A DNA stretch of 64,000 nt from Actinoplanes derwentensis (GCF_900104725.1 NZ_LT629758.1:6565001-6629000), one strand, 5' to 3'. Shown: positions 36,701 to 44,738, counted from the stretch's first letter. Translations and numbers: made by a program. Notes: a model not told the origin generated them from the letters alone.

Positions 36701-37866
36701 CGGTTGGCGGCCACGGTGAGGATCTCGGTCACCACCCGGGCGGCGGCGTCCGGTCGGCCGTGCGTCGCGGCCGACCGGGACATCTCGGCTCGGCGCTGTG
36801 GGTCACTGAGCAGCATGGTGATCTGGGCGTGCAGTTGTTCCGGGGTCGCCTCGGCACCGTCGAGCATGACGGCGGCCCCCGCGGCGGCCAGGTGACGGGC
36901 GGTGACACGCTGCTCGTCACCGGCCGAGACCGGGTAGGGGATCAGGATGCTGGCCTTGCCCAGAGCAGTGAGTTCGGCGACCGTACCGGCGCCGCTGCGG
37001 GCCACCACGACAGCCGCGGCGGCGAGCACGTCGGGCAGTTCGTCGTGGATGAAGTCGACGACGTGGTAGCGGTGCGCCAGGTGGGCCGGGAGCGAACGGG
37101 CCACCTGCTGCATCTCCTCCAGGCCGTGGCCACCGCACTGGTGGACGATCTGGCAGCGCTCCAGCAGGTGCGGCAGCGCGCCGGTCAGCATCCGGTTGAT
37201 CTGCTGCGCACCGGTCGCGCCGCCGGTCACCAGCACCAGGGGCACCGCCGGATCCAGATCGTACGCGGCCAGGCCCTGTGCCGGGTCGCCGTTGAGCACG
37301 GCCGGGCGCACCGGGTTGCCGGTGACGACCGCACGATTGCGGGCCTTCGGCGGCAGGTGCTCCAGGGACGCCTCGTGGCTGAGCAGGATGCGGGTGGCGA
37401 CGCGGGCGAGGATGCGGTTCGCGAGGCCCAGGCTGAGGGTCTGCTCGTGCATCAGGTAGGGCACCCGGAACAGGGCGGCGGCGAGGCCGATCGGCACCGA
37501 CACGAAACCGCCGGTGCTGAGCACCACCGAGGGCCGGACCCGGGCCACCGTGACGGCGGCCTGGACGATACCCAGCGGGATACGGAAGGCGTCGACGAAG
37601 TTCCGGCCCAGGTCGCGGGGAGCCAGGGAACGGCGAAGCTTGCCGGTGGTGACCGCACGGAACGGAATACCGTTCCGGACGGCGATCTTGGCTTCCAGAC
37701 CTTCGGCGACGCCGACCCAGAGCAGTTCGGGCTTACCGCCGGTCTCGGCCAGCCGGGCCTGGATGGCGTTGACCGTGGTCAGCGCGGGGTAGGTGTGGCC
37801 GCCGGTGCCGCCTCCGGTGACGATCATGCGAAGTGCGTGCAGGCGGTGGGTGCTGTAAATGGACAT
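36697..37866 (-). CDS. MurG-like UDP-GlcNAc transferase paralogue
   Basis: The protein of about 389 residues is GT28/MurG-like. It has the N-terminal GGGTGGHTYPAL loop (lipid-substrate side), TGGFVSVPIGLAAALFRVPYLMHEQ, and a C-terminal UDP-GlcNAc region (VTGGATGAQQINRML, then RSGAGTVAELTALGK). MurG adds GlcNAc to lipid I to form lipid II at the inner membrane face. The housekeeping murG normally sits in the dcw division cluster, so this is probably a second copy tied to the adjacent van genes. I prefer the ATG at 37866 (GGAG nine bases upstream). Starts at 37887 and 37827 are also possible, and the last fits the family best. Confidence 0.82.
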   Translation of the reverse strand: MSIYSTHRLHALRMIVTGGGTGGHTYPALTTVNAIQARLAETGGKPELLWVGVAEGLEAKIAVRNGIPFRAVTTGKLRRSLAPRDLGRNFVDAFRIPLGIVQAAVTVARVRPSVVLSTGGFVSVPIGLAAALFRVPYLMHEQTLSLGLANRILARVATRILLSHEASLEHLPPKARNRAVVTGNPVRPAVLNGDPAQGLAAYDLDPAVPLVLVTGGATGAQQINRMLTGALPHLLERCQIVHQCGGHGLEEMQQVARSLPAHLAHRYHVVDFIHDELPDVLAAAAVVVARSGAGTVAELTALGKASILIPYPVSAGDEQRVTARHLAAAGAAVMLDGAEATPEQLHAQITMLLSDPQRRAEMSRSAATHGRPDAAARVVTEILTVAANR

Positions 37867-38045
37867 GCCTAGCCACTCCGAACTCATGGGCGCCAGTCGG
37901 GCCCAGGCAGTTTAATCACGTTGCGGACCGGGTTAGTCCTGACTGTGTGCCGAAGTGTTTCGGCCGACGATCCCGCCGTTCGATCACGACTACGCTTGCG
38001 CCCTTCATCAGAGATCCACAAGTTTCGGCGGGGACGACGACAACC

Positions 38046-38828
38046 ATGAGCCTGGACCACCGCTCGGCCGGCGCTCCGCGGGGAGCCGGGCCCGGCCGTC
38101 CACCGGCGGTCGACGTCCTGCTCACGGCCGCGCTTCTGATCACCGCCTGGACGCTCGGGGCCGGCATCAGGCGCCGGGCGGACCGGACCCGGCGGCTGAC
38201 GGCGCAGGCGGTGGCCGCCGAGCGGGTCCGCATCGCCCGCGACCTGCACGACGTGGTCGCGCACCACCTCTCGGTCATCTCGCTGCAGGCCGGAGTCGCG
38301 GAGTACGTGCTGAACCAGGATCCGCGGAGCGCGAAGGACGCGGTCGCGACGGTCGCCGCGTCGAGCCGTGCGGCGCTGGACGACATGCGGCAGTTGCTCG
38401 ACGTGCTGCGCGAGGAGGACGACTCCCACCCCGGTCTCGACGGCCTCCACGGCCTGGTGGACCGGACCCGCCGCGCCGGCCTCACCGTCGACTTCACGAT
38501 GACCGGGGAGAGCGGCTCCGTCCCGGCCGGGCTCAGCCTGTGCGCCTACCGGGTGGTTCAGGAGTCGCTGACCAACGTCCTCCGGCACGCCGGTCCGACC
38601 ACCGCCCGGGTCGAGGTGGTGATCGGCGACCGGATGCTCACCGCGACGGTCGAGGACGACGGCGGGACCACCGGGCCGGTGGCCGGGTCGCCGTCCGGCT
38701 ACGGCATCCGCGGCATGCGGGAGCGGGCCGCGCTGTATGGCGGGACCCTCACCGCCGGACCGTCGGGCACCGGATTCACGGTCCGGCTGACCGTTCCGCT
38801 CGACGCCCCGGACGGAGCCGTCCGATGA
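38046..38828 (+). CDS. NarL-type sensor kinase with minimal N-terminus
   Basis: The 260-residue kinase has a single hydrophobic segment (about residues 22-40), then HisKA_3 with RIARDLHDVVAHHL (His68) and an ATPase domain (VVQESLTNVLRHAG; the G box is YGIRGMRERA). Kinases of this class normally have several membrane helices or a separate sensory domain; here almost nothing precedes the catalytic core. The ATG at 38046 has no upstream in-frame sequence with membrane character. Its stop overlaps the regulator ATG (ATGA). It is divergent from the MurG paralogue and upstream of the van operon, which it may control. Confidence 0.88.
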   Translation: MSLDHRSAGAPRGAGPGRPPAVDVLLTAALLITAWTLGAGIRRRADRTRRLTAQAVAAERVRIARDLHDVVAHHLSVISLQAGVAEYVLNQDPRSAKDAVATVAASSRAALDDMRQLLDVLREEDDSHPGLDGLHGLVDRTRRAGLTVDFTMTGESGSVPAGLSLCAYRVVQESLTNVLRHAGPTTARVEVVIGDRMLTATVEDDGGTTGPVAGSPSGYGIRGMRERAALYGGTLTAGPSGTGFTVRLTVPLDAPDGAVR

Positions 38829-39508
38829 GCATCCGGGTGCTGGTGGCCGACGATCACGATCTGATCCGCACGGGCCTGACGACTCTCCTCCGGGCGGCGC
38901 CCGGGTTCGAGCCGGTCGGTGTCGCCGCCGACGGGGCGCAGGCGGTGTCGCTGGCCGCCGAGACGGAGCCGGACATCATCCTGATGGACATCCGGATGCC
39001 GGTGCTGGACGGCATCTCCGCCATGCGCCAGATCCTCGCGGCCGCCGGTGAGCATCGCCCGCAGGTCATCATGCTCACCACGTTCGACCTGGACGAGTAC
39101 ATCTATCAGGCACTCACCGACGGCGCTTCGGGCTTCCTGCTGAAGGACACCCCGCCGGTCCGCATCCTGGCCGCCATCAAGACGGTCATGGCCGGGGACA
39201 TGCTGATCTCCCCGCGCGTCACCCGGCGCCTGGTCGCGGCGTACGGCGAACAACAGCGCAGCTCGCCGGTCCGGATCCCGCCCCTCGGCAACCTCACCGC
39301 GCGGGAGACCGAGGTCCTGAGCCTGATCGGCGGTGGGCTGAGCAACAGCCAGATCGCCGGCCGCCTCGTACTGAGCGAGGCCACTGTCAAGACCCACGTG
39401 AAGCGGCTGATGGGCAAGCTCGATCTGACCAGCCGGGCTCAGGCGGTGGTCGTCGCCTATGAACGCGGCCTTGTGGTGCCCGGATCGGTTACGGACGGGA
39501 ATGGCTAA
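38825..39508 (+). CDS. NarL/LuxR-type response regulator
   Basis: The 227-residue regulator has a receiver domain with phospho-acceptor Asp55 (IILMDIRMPVLDG). A LuxR-type helix-turn-helix spans about residues 157-215 (LTARETEVLSLIGGGLSNSQIA, then LVLSEATVKTHVKRLMGKL). It is translationally coupled to the kinase. It ends about 150 nt before the ligase-vanHAX operon on the same strand, so control of that operon is likely. Known VanR proteins are OmpR-type, so this is a different class of regulator. Confidence 0.9.
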   Translation: MSIRVLVADDHDLIRTGLTTLLRAAPGFEPVGVAADGAQAVSLAAETEPDIILMDIRMPVLDGISAMRQILAAAGEHRPQVIMLTTFDLDEYIYQALTDGASGFLLKDTPPVRILAAIKTVMAGDMLISPRVTRRLVAAYGEQQRSSPVRIPPLGNLTARETEVLSLIGGGLSNSQIAGRLVLSEATVKTHVKRLMGKLDLTSRAQAVVVAYERGLVVPGSVTDGNG

Positions 39509-39511
39509 AGA

Positions 39512-39531
39512 TACCCCTGTGGTGGTATAAA
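39512..39531 (+). promoter_or_regulatory. Possible operator and -10 of the ligase-vanHAX operon
   Basis: TACCCCTGTGGTGGTA (39512-39527) is an imperfect palindrome (TACC and GGTA ends) and runs into TATAAA (39526-39531). This AT-rich hexamer is unusual in this genome and sits about 127 nt before the first gene start. It is a candidate site for the response regulator and RNA polymerase. No -35 is claimed. Confidence 0.35.
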
Positions 39532-39657
39532 ACTACCTACCGAGAGGGACGACGAGAACCATCACTCTCACTACGGTGGATGAACGTCAACGGCGTGGGG
39601 GGCGTACCAGGCAGGAACCGGGTGCATCGGCCGGGCCTGTCACACCGGAGGAAGTTC

Positions 39658-40452
39658 TTGTCCACACTTCGAGTCGCCGTGATCTACGGCGGGCGCGGCC
39701 GCGGGCACGAACTCTCGTGTCAGTCCGCGAACACCGTGATCAGGCATCTCAACCGTGATCGGTACGACGTCCTCCCGGTTCACATCACCCCCGACGGGCA
39801 TTGGGGCACCGGGGCGGCCGACCGGTCCCCGCTGGAGAGCATGACGCAGGCCCTCGACGCCATGGCCTCGGTCGACGTCGCGTTCCCCTGTCTGCACGGG
39901 GAGGACGGCACCATTCAGAGTGTGTTGAGTTTCAGTGGCATCCCCTACGTCGGCAGTGGTGTCGTCGCGAGCGCCGCCACCACGAACGGGGAGATCGCCC
40001 GGAAACTGCTCGCCGCGGACGGCATCCCGGTCGCCGGTACCCTCGCCAGCAGCGGCGACAGCATCCGTGTCGGCGTTCTGGAGTACCCGGACGGCCGACT
40101 GACGACCACCGCGGGCCTGGATAACATTCCGGCGGAGATGGCCGACCGGCTCGGTGGTTTCGCCGTGCGAGCTTTCAGGGCGCTCGGTTGCGCCGGCCTG
40201 CTACAGATCGGTTTCCGCTCCGACAGCCGGGTGGAACACACCAGTAGCCGGGTGGAACACGCCGACAGCCGGGTGGAAGCGGTCATCGACGACGTCGACA
40301 CCATGCCGAACCTGGCCCTGGACGCGCCGTTCGCGCGCGCGTGGCAGGCGACTGGGATGGCGTACCCGCTGCTCCTCGATCTCTTGATCGAGACTGCGGT
40401 CGGCCACGGCCGACCAGTGCCGGACGCCGTAGCCGAAAGGAGCCTTCCATGA
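39658..40452 (+). CDS. Degenerate D-Ala-D-Ala ligase-like protein
   Basis: The 264-residue protein resembles D-Ala-D-Ala ligase at both ends but lacks most of the ATP-grasp centre. The N-terminal domain is recognisable (VAVIYGGRGRGHELS; CLHGEDGTIQSVLSFSGIPYVGSG). The usual FVKPxxxGSSxGV segment is missing. The C-terminal metal motif NEVNTMPG is replaced by DDVDTMPN. A 21-bp tandem repeat encodes SRVEHTS/SRVEHAD just before it. Catalysis is therefore unlikely. The TTG start is fixed by GGAGG six bases upstream. Its stop overlaps the vanH ATG, so it is made with vanHAX. It may be a decaying ligase, a regulator or a structural partner. Confidence 0.78.
   Translation: MSTLRVAVIYGGRGRGHELSCQSANTVIRHLNRDRYDVLPVHITPDGHWGTGAADRSPLESMTQALDAMASVDVAFPCLHGEDGTIQSVLSFSGIPYVGSGVVASAATTNGEIARKLLAADGIPVAGTLASSGDSIRVGVLEYPDGRLTTTAGLDNIPAEMADRLGGFAVRAFRALGCAGLLQIGFRSDSRVEHTSSRVEHADSRVEAVIDDVDTMPNLALDAPFARAWQATGMAYPLLLDLLIETAVGHGRPVPDAVAERSLP
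40225..40279 (+). repeat. 21-bp tandem repeat in the ligase-like gene
   Basis: Two full 21-bp units begin with AGCCGGGTGGAACAC (40225-40245 and 40246-40266), and a partial third unit (40267-40279) follows. They encode SRVEHTS, SRVEHAD and SRVEA. The unit length keeps the frame. Confidence 0.85.
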
Positions 40453-41414
40453 CGAACATTCCGATCACCGTGTACGGCTGCCAGCCGGATGAGGCCGCCC
40501 TCCTCCGGGAGATGGCGCCTCGCCTCGGGGTGACGCTCACCCTGATCGAAGCCGTGCTGTCCGAGACCAATGCCGGCCTGGCCGCCGGCAGCCGTCTGGT
40601 CAGCGTGTGCCATAAATCCAAGATCTCGAACGACACGATTCACACACTCAGCCAGGCCGGTGTGGCCTACGTGTCGACCCGGAGTGTCGGGTACGACCAC
40701 ATCGACGTGGAGTACGCGGCGAGTGTCGGGATCGCGGTCGGGAACAGTGCTTACTCGCCGGACAGCGTGGCCGACTACACGGTGATGCTGATGCTGATGG
40801 TCCTGCGGAACACGAAGTCAACCGTGTTGCGCGCGGACGTCCACGACTATCGGCTGCACGAGGTCCGCGGCCGTGAGCTGCGGGACCTGACCGTCGGCGT
40901 GGTCGGGACCGGGCGCATCGGCACCGCGGTCATCGACCGGCTGCGCGGGTTCGGCTGCCAGATCGTGGCCTACGACAGCAACCCGGCGACATCGGTCTCC
41001 CAGGACTCCCTCGACGAGCTGCTGCAGCGCAGCGACATCGTGACGCTGCACACACCATTGAATCCGGGTACGCACCATCTGCTGAATCGCGAGCGCATCA
41101 GCCGGATGAAACCCGACGCGATCGTGGTGAACACCGGGCGTGGTCCGTTGATCGACACGGAGGCCCTGATCGTCGCCCTGGAGAATGGCAGCCTGGGCGG
41201 CGCGGCGCTGGACGTCCTGGAGGGTGAGGGCGGCGTCTTCTACGCCGATCGGCGTGATGTGCCGATCGGGAACAAGGCGCTGTTGCGTTTGCAGGAGATG
41301 CCGAACGTCGTCATCACCCCGCACACCGCCTTCTACACCGATCATGCGCTGCGGGACTCCGTCGAGAACTCCCTCATCAACTGTCTGCGATTCGAAAGTG
41401 AGGACCCGGCGTGA
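40449..41414 (+). CDS. vanH: VanH D-lactate dehydrogenase
   Basis: The 321-residue 2-hydroxyacid dehydrogenase reduces pyruvate to D-lactate for VanA. The NADH fold has VGVVGTGRIGTAV (about residues 149-161). The catalytic Arg is in NTGRGPLID (Arg231), the Glu in LDVLEGEGG (Glu260) and the acid His in PHTAFYT (His292). VanH-specific features include HKSKIS and TRSVGYDHIDV near the N-terminus. The ATG at 40449 has AGGAG close upstream and overlaps the ligase-like stop. Its own stop overlaps the vanA GTG. Length equals known VanH proteins. Confidence 0.95.
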   Translation: MTNIPITVYGCQPDEAALLREMAPRLGVTLTLIEAVLSETNAGLAAGSRLVSVCHKSKISNDTIHTLSQAGVAYVSTRSVGYDHIDVEYAASVGIAVGNSAYSPDSVADYTVMLMLMVLRNTKSTVLRADVHDYRLHEVRGRELRDLTVGVVGTGRIGTAVIDRLRGFGCQIVAYDSNPATSVSQDSLDELLQRSDIVTLHTPLNPGTHHLLNRERISRMKPDAIVVNTGRGPLIDTEALIVALENGSLGGAALDVLEGEGGVFYADRRDVPIGNKALLRLQEMPNVVITPHTAFYTDHALRDSVENSLINCLRFESEDPA

Positions 41415-42436
41415 CCAGGTTGAAGATCGGAATCCTGTTCGGTGGCGTCTCCGAGGAACACCCCATCTCGGTGAAATCCGCCCGCGAGGTCGCCAAGAAC
41501 CTCGACCCTGACAAGTACGAGCCGTTCTTCATCGGCATCACCCAGAGCGGCGCGTGGAAGCTCTGCGACAGCCCCGACCTCGACGGTCCCAGCCGTCCGG
41601 CAATCCTCGCCCCCGACCGCACCGTGCGCGGCCTGCTCGTCCTGAACGAGGGCAACTACGAGACGATCACCCTCGACGTGGTACTGCCGGTCCTGCACGG
41701 CAAGCTCGGCGAGGACGGCGCCATGCAGGGCCTTCTCGAGCTGTCCGGCATCCCCTACGTCGGCTGTGACATCCAGAGTTCCGCCCTGTGCATGGACAAG
41801 TCGCTGGCGTACGTGGTCGCGCGCAGTGCCGGCATCAGCACGCCGAACTTCTGGACCGACAGCGCCGCTCTCGACCCGGACGAGCTCACCTACCCCGTCT
41901 TCGTGAAGCCGGCCCGCTCCGGCTCCTCCTTCGGGGTGAGCAAGGTCGCCGGCAAGGAGGACCTGGCCGCAGCGGTGGAAACCGCCCGCCAGTTCGACTC
42001 GAAGGTCCTGATCGAGGGAGGCGTCGTCGGTAAAGAGGTCGGCTGTGCCGTCCTCGGTGAAGGCGCCGACCTGTTCGTCGGCGAGGTCGACCACATCGCG
42101 CTGTCCCACGGCTTCTTCCGGATCCACCAGGAAGCCACCCCGGAGATCAGCTCCGACAACTCGACCCCGATCTGCCCCGCGGACCTCCCGCCGGCCACCC
42201 GCGATCTCGTTCAGGAGACCGCTAAGGCCATCTACCGCGCCCTCGGCTGCCGCGGCCTGGCCCGGGTCGACATGTTCCTCACCGAGAGCGGCGAGGTCAT
42301 CCTCAACGAGGTCAACACCCTGCCCGGGCTCACCTCGTACAGCCGTTACCCGCGGATGATGGCGGCCGCCGGTCTGTCGCTCGGCGACATCATCGACCAG
42401 ACGGTGTCCCTGGCCCTCACCGGCAAACTCCGGTGA
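41411..42436 (+). CDS. vanA: VanA-type D-alanine-D-lactate ligase
   Basis: The 341-residue ATP-grasp ligase joins D-Ala to D-lactate, giving precursors that bind vancomycin and teicoplanin poorly. The ATP-binding segment FVKPARSGSSFGVSKV is intact. Metal ligands are Asp287, Glu300 and Asn302 (LNEVNTLPG). The omega-loop has the VanA signature FFRIHQE; its His (239 here) equals the residue that favours D-lactate over D-Ala in known depsipeptide ligases. The GTG start overlaps the vanH stop and the TGA overlaps the vanX GTG. The producer-type set HAX supports self-protection or response to a glycopeptide. Confidence 0.96.
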   Translation: MTRLKIGILFGGVSEEHPISVKSAREVAKNLDPDKYEPFFIGITQSGAWKLCDSPDLDGPSRPAILAPDRTVRGLLVLNEGNYETITLDVVLPVLHGKLGEDGAMQGLLELSGIPYVGCDIQSSALCMDKSLAYVVARSAGISTPNFWTDSAALDPDELTYPVFVKPARSGSSFGVSKVAGKEDLAAAVETARQFDSKVLIEGGVVGKEVGCAVLGEGADLFVGEVDHIALSHGFFRIHQEATPEISSDNSTPICPADLPPATRDLVQETAKAIYRALGCRGLARVDMFLTESGEVILNEVNTLPGLTSYSRYPRMMAAAGLSLGDIIDQTVSLALTGKLR

Positions 42437-43041
42437 TCGACGGCTTCGTCTACGTCGACCAGGCCGTACCCGGGATCCGCTGGGACGCGAAGTACGCGAC
42501 CTGGGACAACTTCACCGGTCGGCCGATCGACGGTTACCAGGCGAACCGGATCGTGGGCACGACCGAGCTGTGCGCCGCCCTGGAGCACGCCCAGCAGAAG
42601 GCCGAGAGCCTCGGCTTCGGTCTCCTGCTCTGGGACGGGTACCGGCCCCAGCACGCCGTCGACTGCTTCATCCGCTGGTCCGAGCAGCCCGAGGACGGCC
42701 GGACCAAGTCACGGCACTACCCGAACATCAATCGGGCCGACATGTTCGAGCAGGGCTACGTGGCCACTCGATCGGGTCACAGCCGGGGCAGCACCGTCGA
42801 CCTGACGATCTACCACCTGGCGTCCGGAGATCTCGCCGACATGGGCGGCCATCACGACCTGATGGACCCGATCTCCCATCATGGCGCCGAGCAGATCACT
42901 CCGGCTCAGACCCAGAACCGCGAGCACCTGCGGGCCATCATGGAAGGGTGCGACTTCCAGTCGTACGCCTATGAGTGGTGGCACTACACCATGCGCAACG
43001 AGCCACACCCCGACACCTACTTCAACTTCCCGATCATCTAG
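42433..43041 (+). CDS. vanX: VanX D,D-dipeptidase
   Basis: The 202-residue zinc dipeptidase hydrolyses D-Ala-D-Ala so that only D-Ala-D-Lac enters the wall. The zinc ligands His116 and Asp123 (SGHSRGSTVDLT), the catalytic base Glu181 and His184 (EWWHY) are present, as is Arg71 (GYRPQH). The numbering is the same as in enterococcal VanX. The GTG start overlaps the vanA stop. It ends the operon and is followed by a strong hairpin. All key residues are intact, so the reprogramming pathway should be complete. Confidence 0.96.
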   Translation: MIDGFVYVDQAVPGIRWDAKYATWDNFTGRPIDGYQANRIVGTTELCAALEHAQQKAESLGFGLLLWDGYRPQHAVDCFIRWSEQPEDGRTKSRHYPNINRADMFEQGYVATRSGHSRGSTVDLTIYHLASGDLADMGGHHDLMDPISHHGAEQITPAQTQNREHLRAIMEGCDFQSYAYEWWHYTMRNEPHPDTYFNFPII

Positions 43042-43065
43042 TACGGGTTGTCGAAGGCGATCGGC

Positions 43066-43111
43066 AGCTGCCGCCGCCATCCGTGTTTCGTCGCGGATGC
43101 CGGCGGCAGCT
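43066..43111 (+). terminator. Terminator hairpin of the van operon
   Basis: AGCTGCCGCCGCCATCCG (43066-43083) pairs with CGGATGCCGGCGGCAGCT (43094-43111), 17 of 18 positions matching, with a 10-nt loop. ATTTTC follows. It lies 24 nt after the vanX stop and 8 nt before the STAS gene stop on the other strand, so it can act in both directions. Confidence 0.75.
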
Positions 43112-43119
43112 ATTTTCTG

Positions 43120-43464
43120 TCACGCGTGGCCGCACAGCACTTCGGACAGGCCGGTGATGTCGAGAACCTGCTGAACCAGCCCCCGGCCGTTGACCACGGT
43201 GAAGCCCCGGCCGGCGGAGGTGGCCGCCTGGTATCCCGCGACCAGGCCCGCGACGGCGTGCGAGTCGATCAACCGAGTGTCTTCCAGGTCGACGACCACC
43301 CGGATGATGCCCGGCCGGTGCGCCGCCTCGGCCAGCACGTGGGAGAGGGCATCCCCGACGCTCATGTCGAATTCGCCCGACAAGGCCACCCGCAGGACAC
43401 CATCGGGTGCCTCGTGCGGGGAGATGGTGAAGGGTGGGTTGGTCACAACCGGAATGTTTAGCAC
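43120..43464 (-). CDS. STAS-domain anti-sigma factor antagonist
   Basis: The 114-residue STAS protein has LRVALSGEFDMSVGDAL and the phospho-site helix start LIDSHAVAGL, with Ser68 as the likely phosphorylated residue. Such proteins bind and neutralise an anti-sigma kinase until phosphorylated. The start is a GTG at 43464, 22 nt after the stop of the HATPase gene, so the kinase and its probable partner are in one operon. Which sigma factor is controlled is not visible. The location between the van operon and the PKS cluster may be coincidence. Confidence 0.88.
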   Translation of the reverse strand: MLNIPVVTNPPFTISPHEAPDGVLRVALSGEFDMSVGDALSHVLAEAAHRPGIIRVVVDLEDTRLIDSHAVAGLVAGYQAATSAGRGFTVVNGRGLVQQVLDITGLSEVLCGHA

Positions 43465-43486
43465 GGGGGTACGACATCAGCACCGT

Positions 43487-44008
43487 TCACGTCACCGGCG
43501 GTGCGGGCGGCACCCGGAACGACGCCCAGACATGCTTGACGTCCCGGGTCCTGAACCACGACAACTGCCACGCCAGTGACCGGGCGATATGTAGGCCACG
43601 GCCACCGGCACGGGTCTGCTGAGGGGTGCCGCCGAGCTCCGGGCCGTGCTGCGGGTCGTGGTCGCTGACGTCGATGATGTAACAGTCGTCAGTGCCGAGC
43701 AGCCGGACGACGATCGGTGGCAGGCCGTGGCGCAGCGCGTTGCCGGCCAGCTCGGTGGCCACCAGACCGATCGATCGGACGACCTCGTCATGTTCCGCCT
43801 GATCCTGATCCTGATCCTGATCCTGATTCGGGGCGAGAAGGCGGTGGAGATCGGTGCGCACCCGTCTGAGGTCCTGGTCGCTCGTCAGCTCCCAGCTGAG
43901 CAGCAGACCGGCGTGCGCGGGCAGCGCCAGCAACTGCAAGGGACTCATGGTCAGCTGATGCCCTAACCACAAAACCGGAAACCCTCCACCAGCATCGAAC
44001 ACGATCAT
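43487..44008 (-). CDS. RsbW/SpoIIAB-like ATP-binding anti-sigma kinase
   Basis: The protein of about 173 residues ends in a HATPase_c_2 domain with ATELAGNALRHG (N box), IDVSDHDP and AGGRGLHIARSLAW (G boxes). An N-terminal region of about 55 residues (SPLQLLALPAHAGLLLSWEL) and a linker of repeated Gln-Asp pairs precede it. It should phosphorylate the STAS protein encoded downstream. I chose the ATG at 44008; one at 43948 is also possible, and an open frame extends further upstream without family features. The Gln-Asp linker comes from a hexanucleotide repeat. Confidence 0.8.
   Translation of the reverse strand: MIVFDAGGGFPVLWLGHQLTMSPLQLLALPAHAGLLLSWELTSDQDLRRVRTDLHRLLAPNQDQDQDQDQAEHDEVVRSIGLVATELAGNALRHGLPPIVVRLLGTDDCYIIDVSDHDPQHGPELGGTPQQTRAGGRGLHIARSLAWQLSWFRTRDVKHVWASFRVPPAPPVT
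43799..43828 (-). repeat. Hexanucleotide repeat coding Gln-Asp
   Basis: CTGATC occurs four times in tandem (43799-43822), followed by CTGATT. On the coding strand this gives alternating Gln and Asp codons in the linker before the ATPase domain. Changes in copy number would keep the frame and alter linker length. Confidence 0.85.
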
Positions 44009-44080
44009 TGCCGTACGGAAAACCGATCCGGCGTGGAAAATCGCAGCCCTCAACTCGTAGCCGGGTCTCGCACACGACGA

Positions 44081-44110
44081 GGGCCCCGGCGCTTTTAAGC
44101 GCCGGGGCCC
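44081..44110. repeat. Perfect 14-bp stem hairpin
   Basis: GGGCCCCGGCGCTT (44081-44094) and AAGCGCCGGGGCCC (44097-44110) are exact complements separated by TT. The hairpin lies about 73 nt upstream of the anti-sigma kinase start on its strand. It could be a leader structure of that gene or a terminator for something read from the right. Confidence 0.7.
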
Positions 44111-44708
44111 AGGGTTTACGGGTTGAATACACCATCTACCGACAGAATCGTCGGTTTGCCTTTTCCGCGCCAACCGCTGTCAGCGGATTGCGGCGCGAGG
44201 ATCGCTTAAGCGTGACCGGAGACCACCTCACGTTCGATGGAGACTGCGGTGTCCACCCCAGAACCAGAAAACACGTCCCGACGGCGGGCGATCCAACGGT
44301 GTTCGGCCCTCCCTTTCCTCTGCTTCCATGACCTGTCAGTGCTGGCCGGCGACGGAGCCCCACGCAAACTTCATGGCCCCGCACACGTGCGGCAGATCCT
44401 TACCACCTCAGGCAGAGCCCTGAACCTGCATCAGCCCTGCCCGCATTTGCCTTGACCTGGAGTTACGTCAAGGTCTTGCCTTCCGAAACACGTGCGGTGA
44501 TGCACTCCCACCGCACGACCGAGCGAGCCGCGAACACTCCGGGCCCTGCTTGAGCTCGGTCAATCACCGTCTGCGTCTTCAACGATCTTCGTTCCGTACG
44601 AGAGAAACACTAACCAGACTTCGCGAGAATGTCTAGTCCCCTCAACCTAGATTTTCTCGACGCCTACCCCAGGACTCCACGACTGCGGGGCGAGTGGTCC
44701 GGACCTGC

Positions 44709-44738
44709 AAAAGGGGCCGCCCACTCGGAGTCGACCCC
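44709..44738 (-). terminator. Rho-independent-like terminator after mbtH-like gene
   Basis: On the minus strand GGGGTCG (44738-44732) pairs with CGGCCCC (44719-44713), one G-U pair included, and TTTT follows directly. It lies 18 nt past the mbtH-like stop. It is one of the few hairpins here with a T-run. Confidence 0.65.

Noticed and set aside
44237..44455. Possible small gene in the gap left of the mbtH-like gene
   Set aside because: The sequence is Cys/His/Pro rich without structure, lacks a ribosome site and lies in a stretch with lower GC than the genes.
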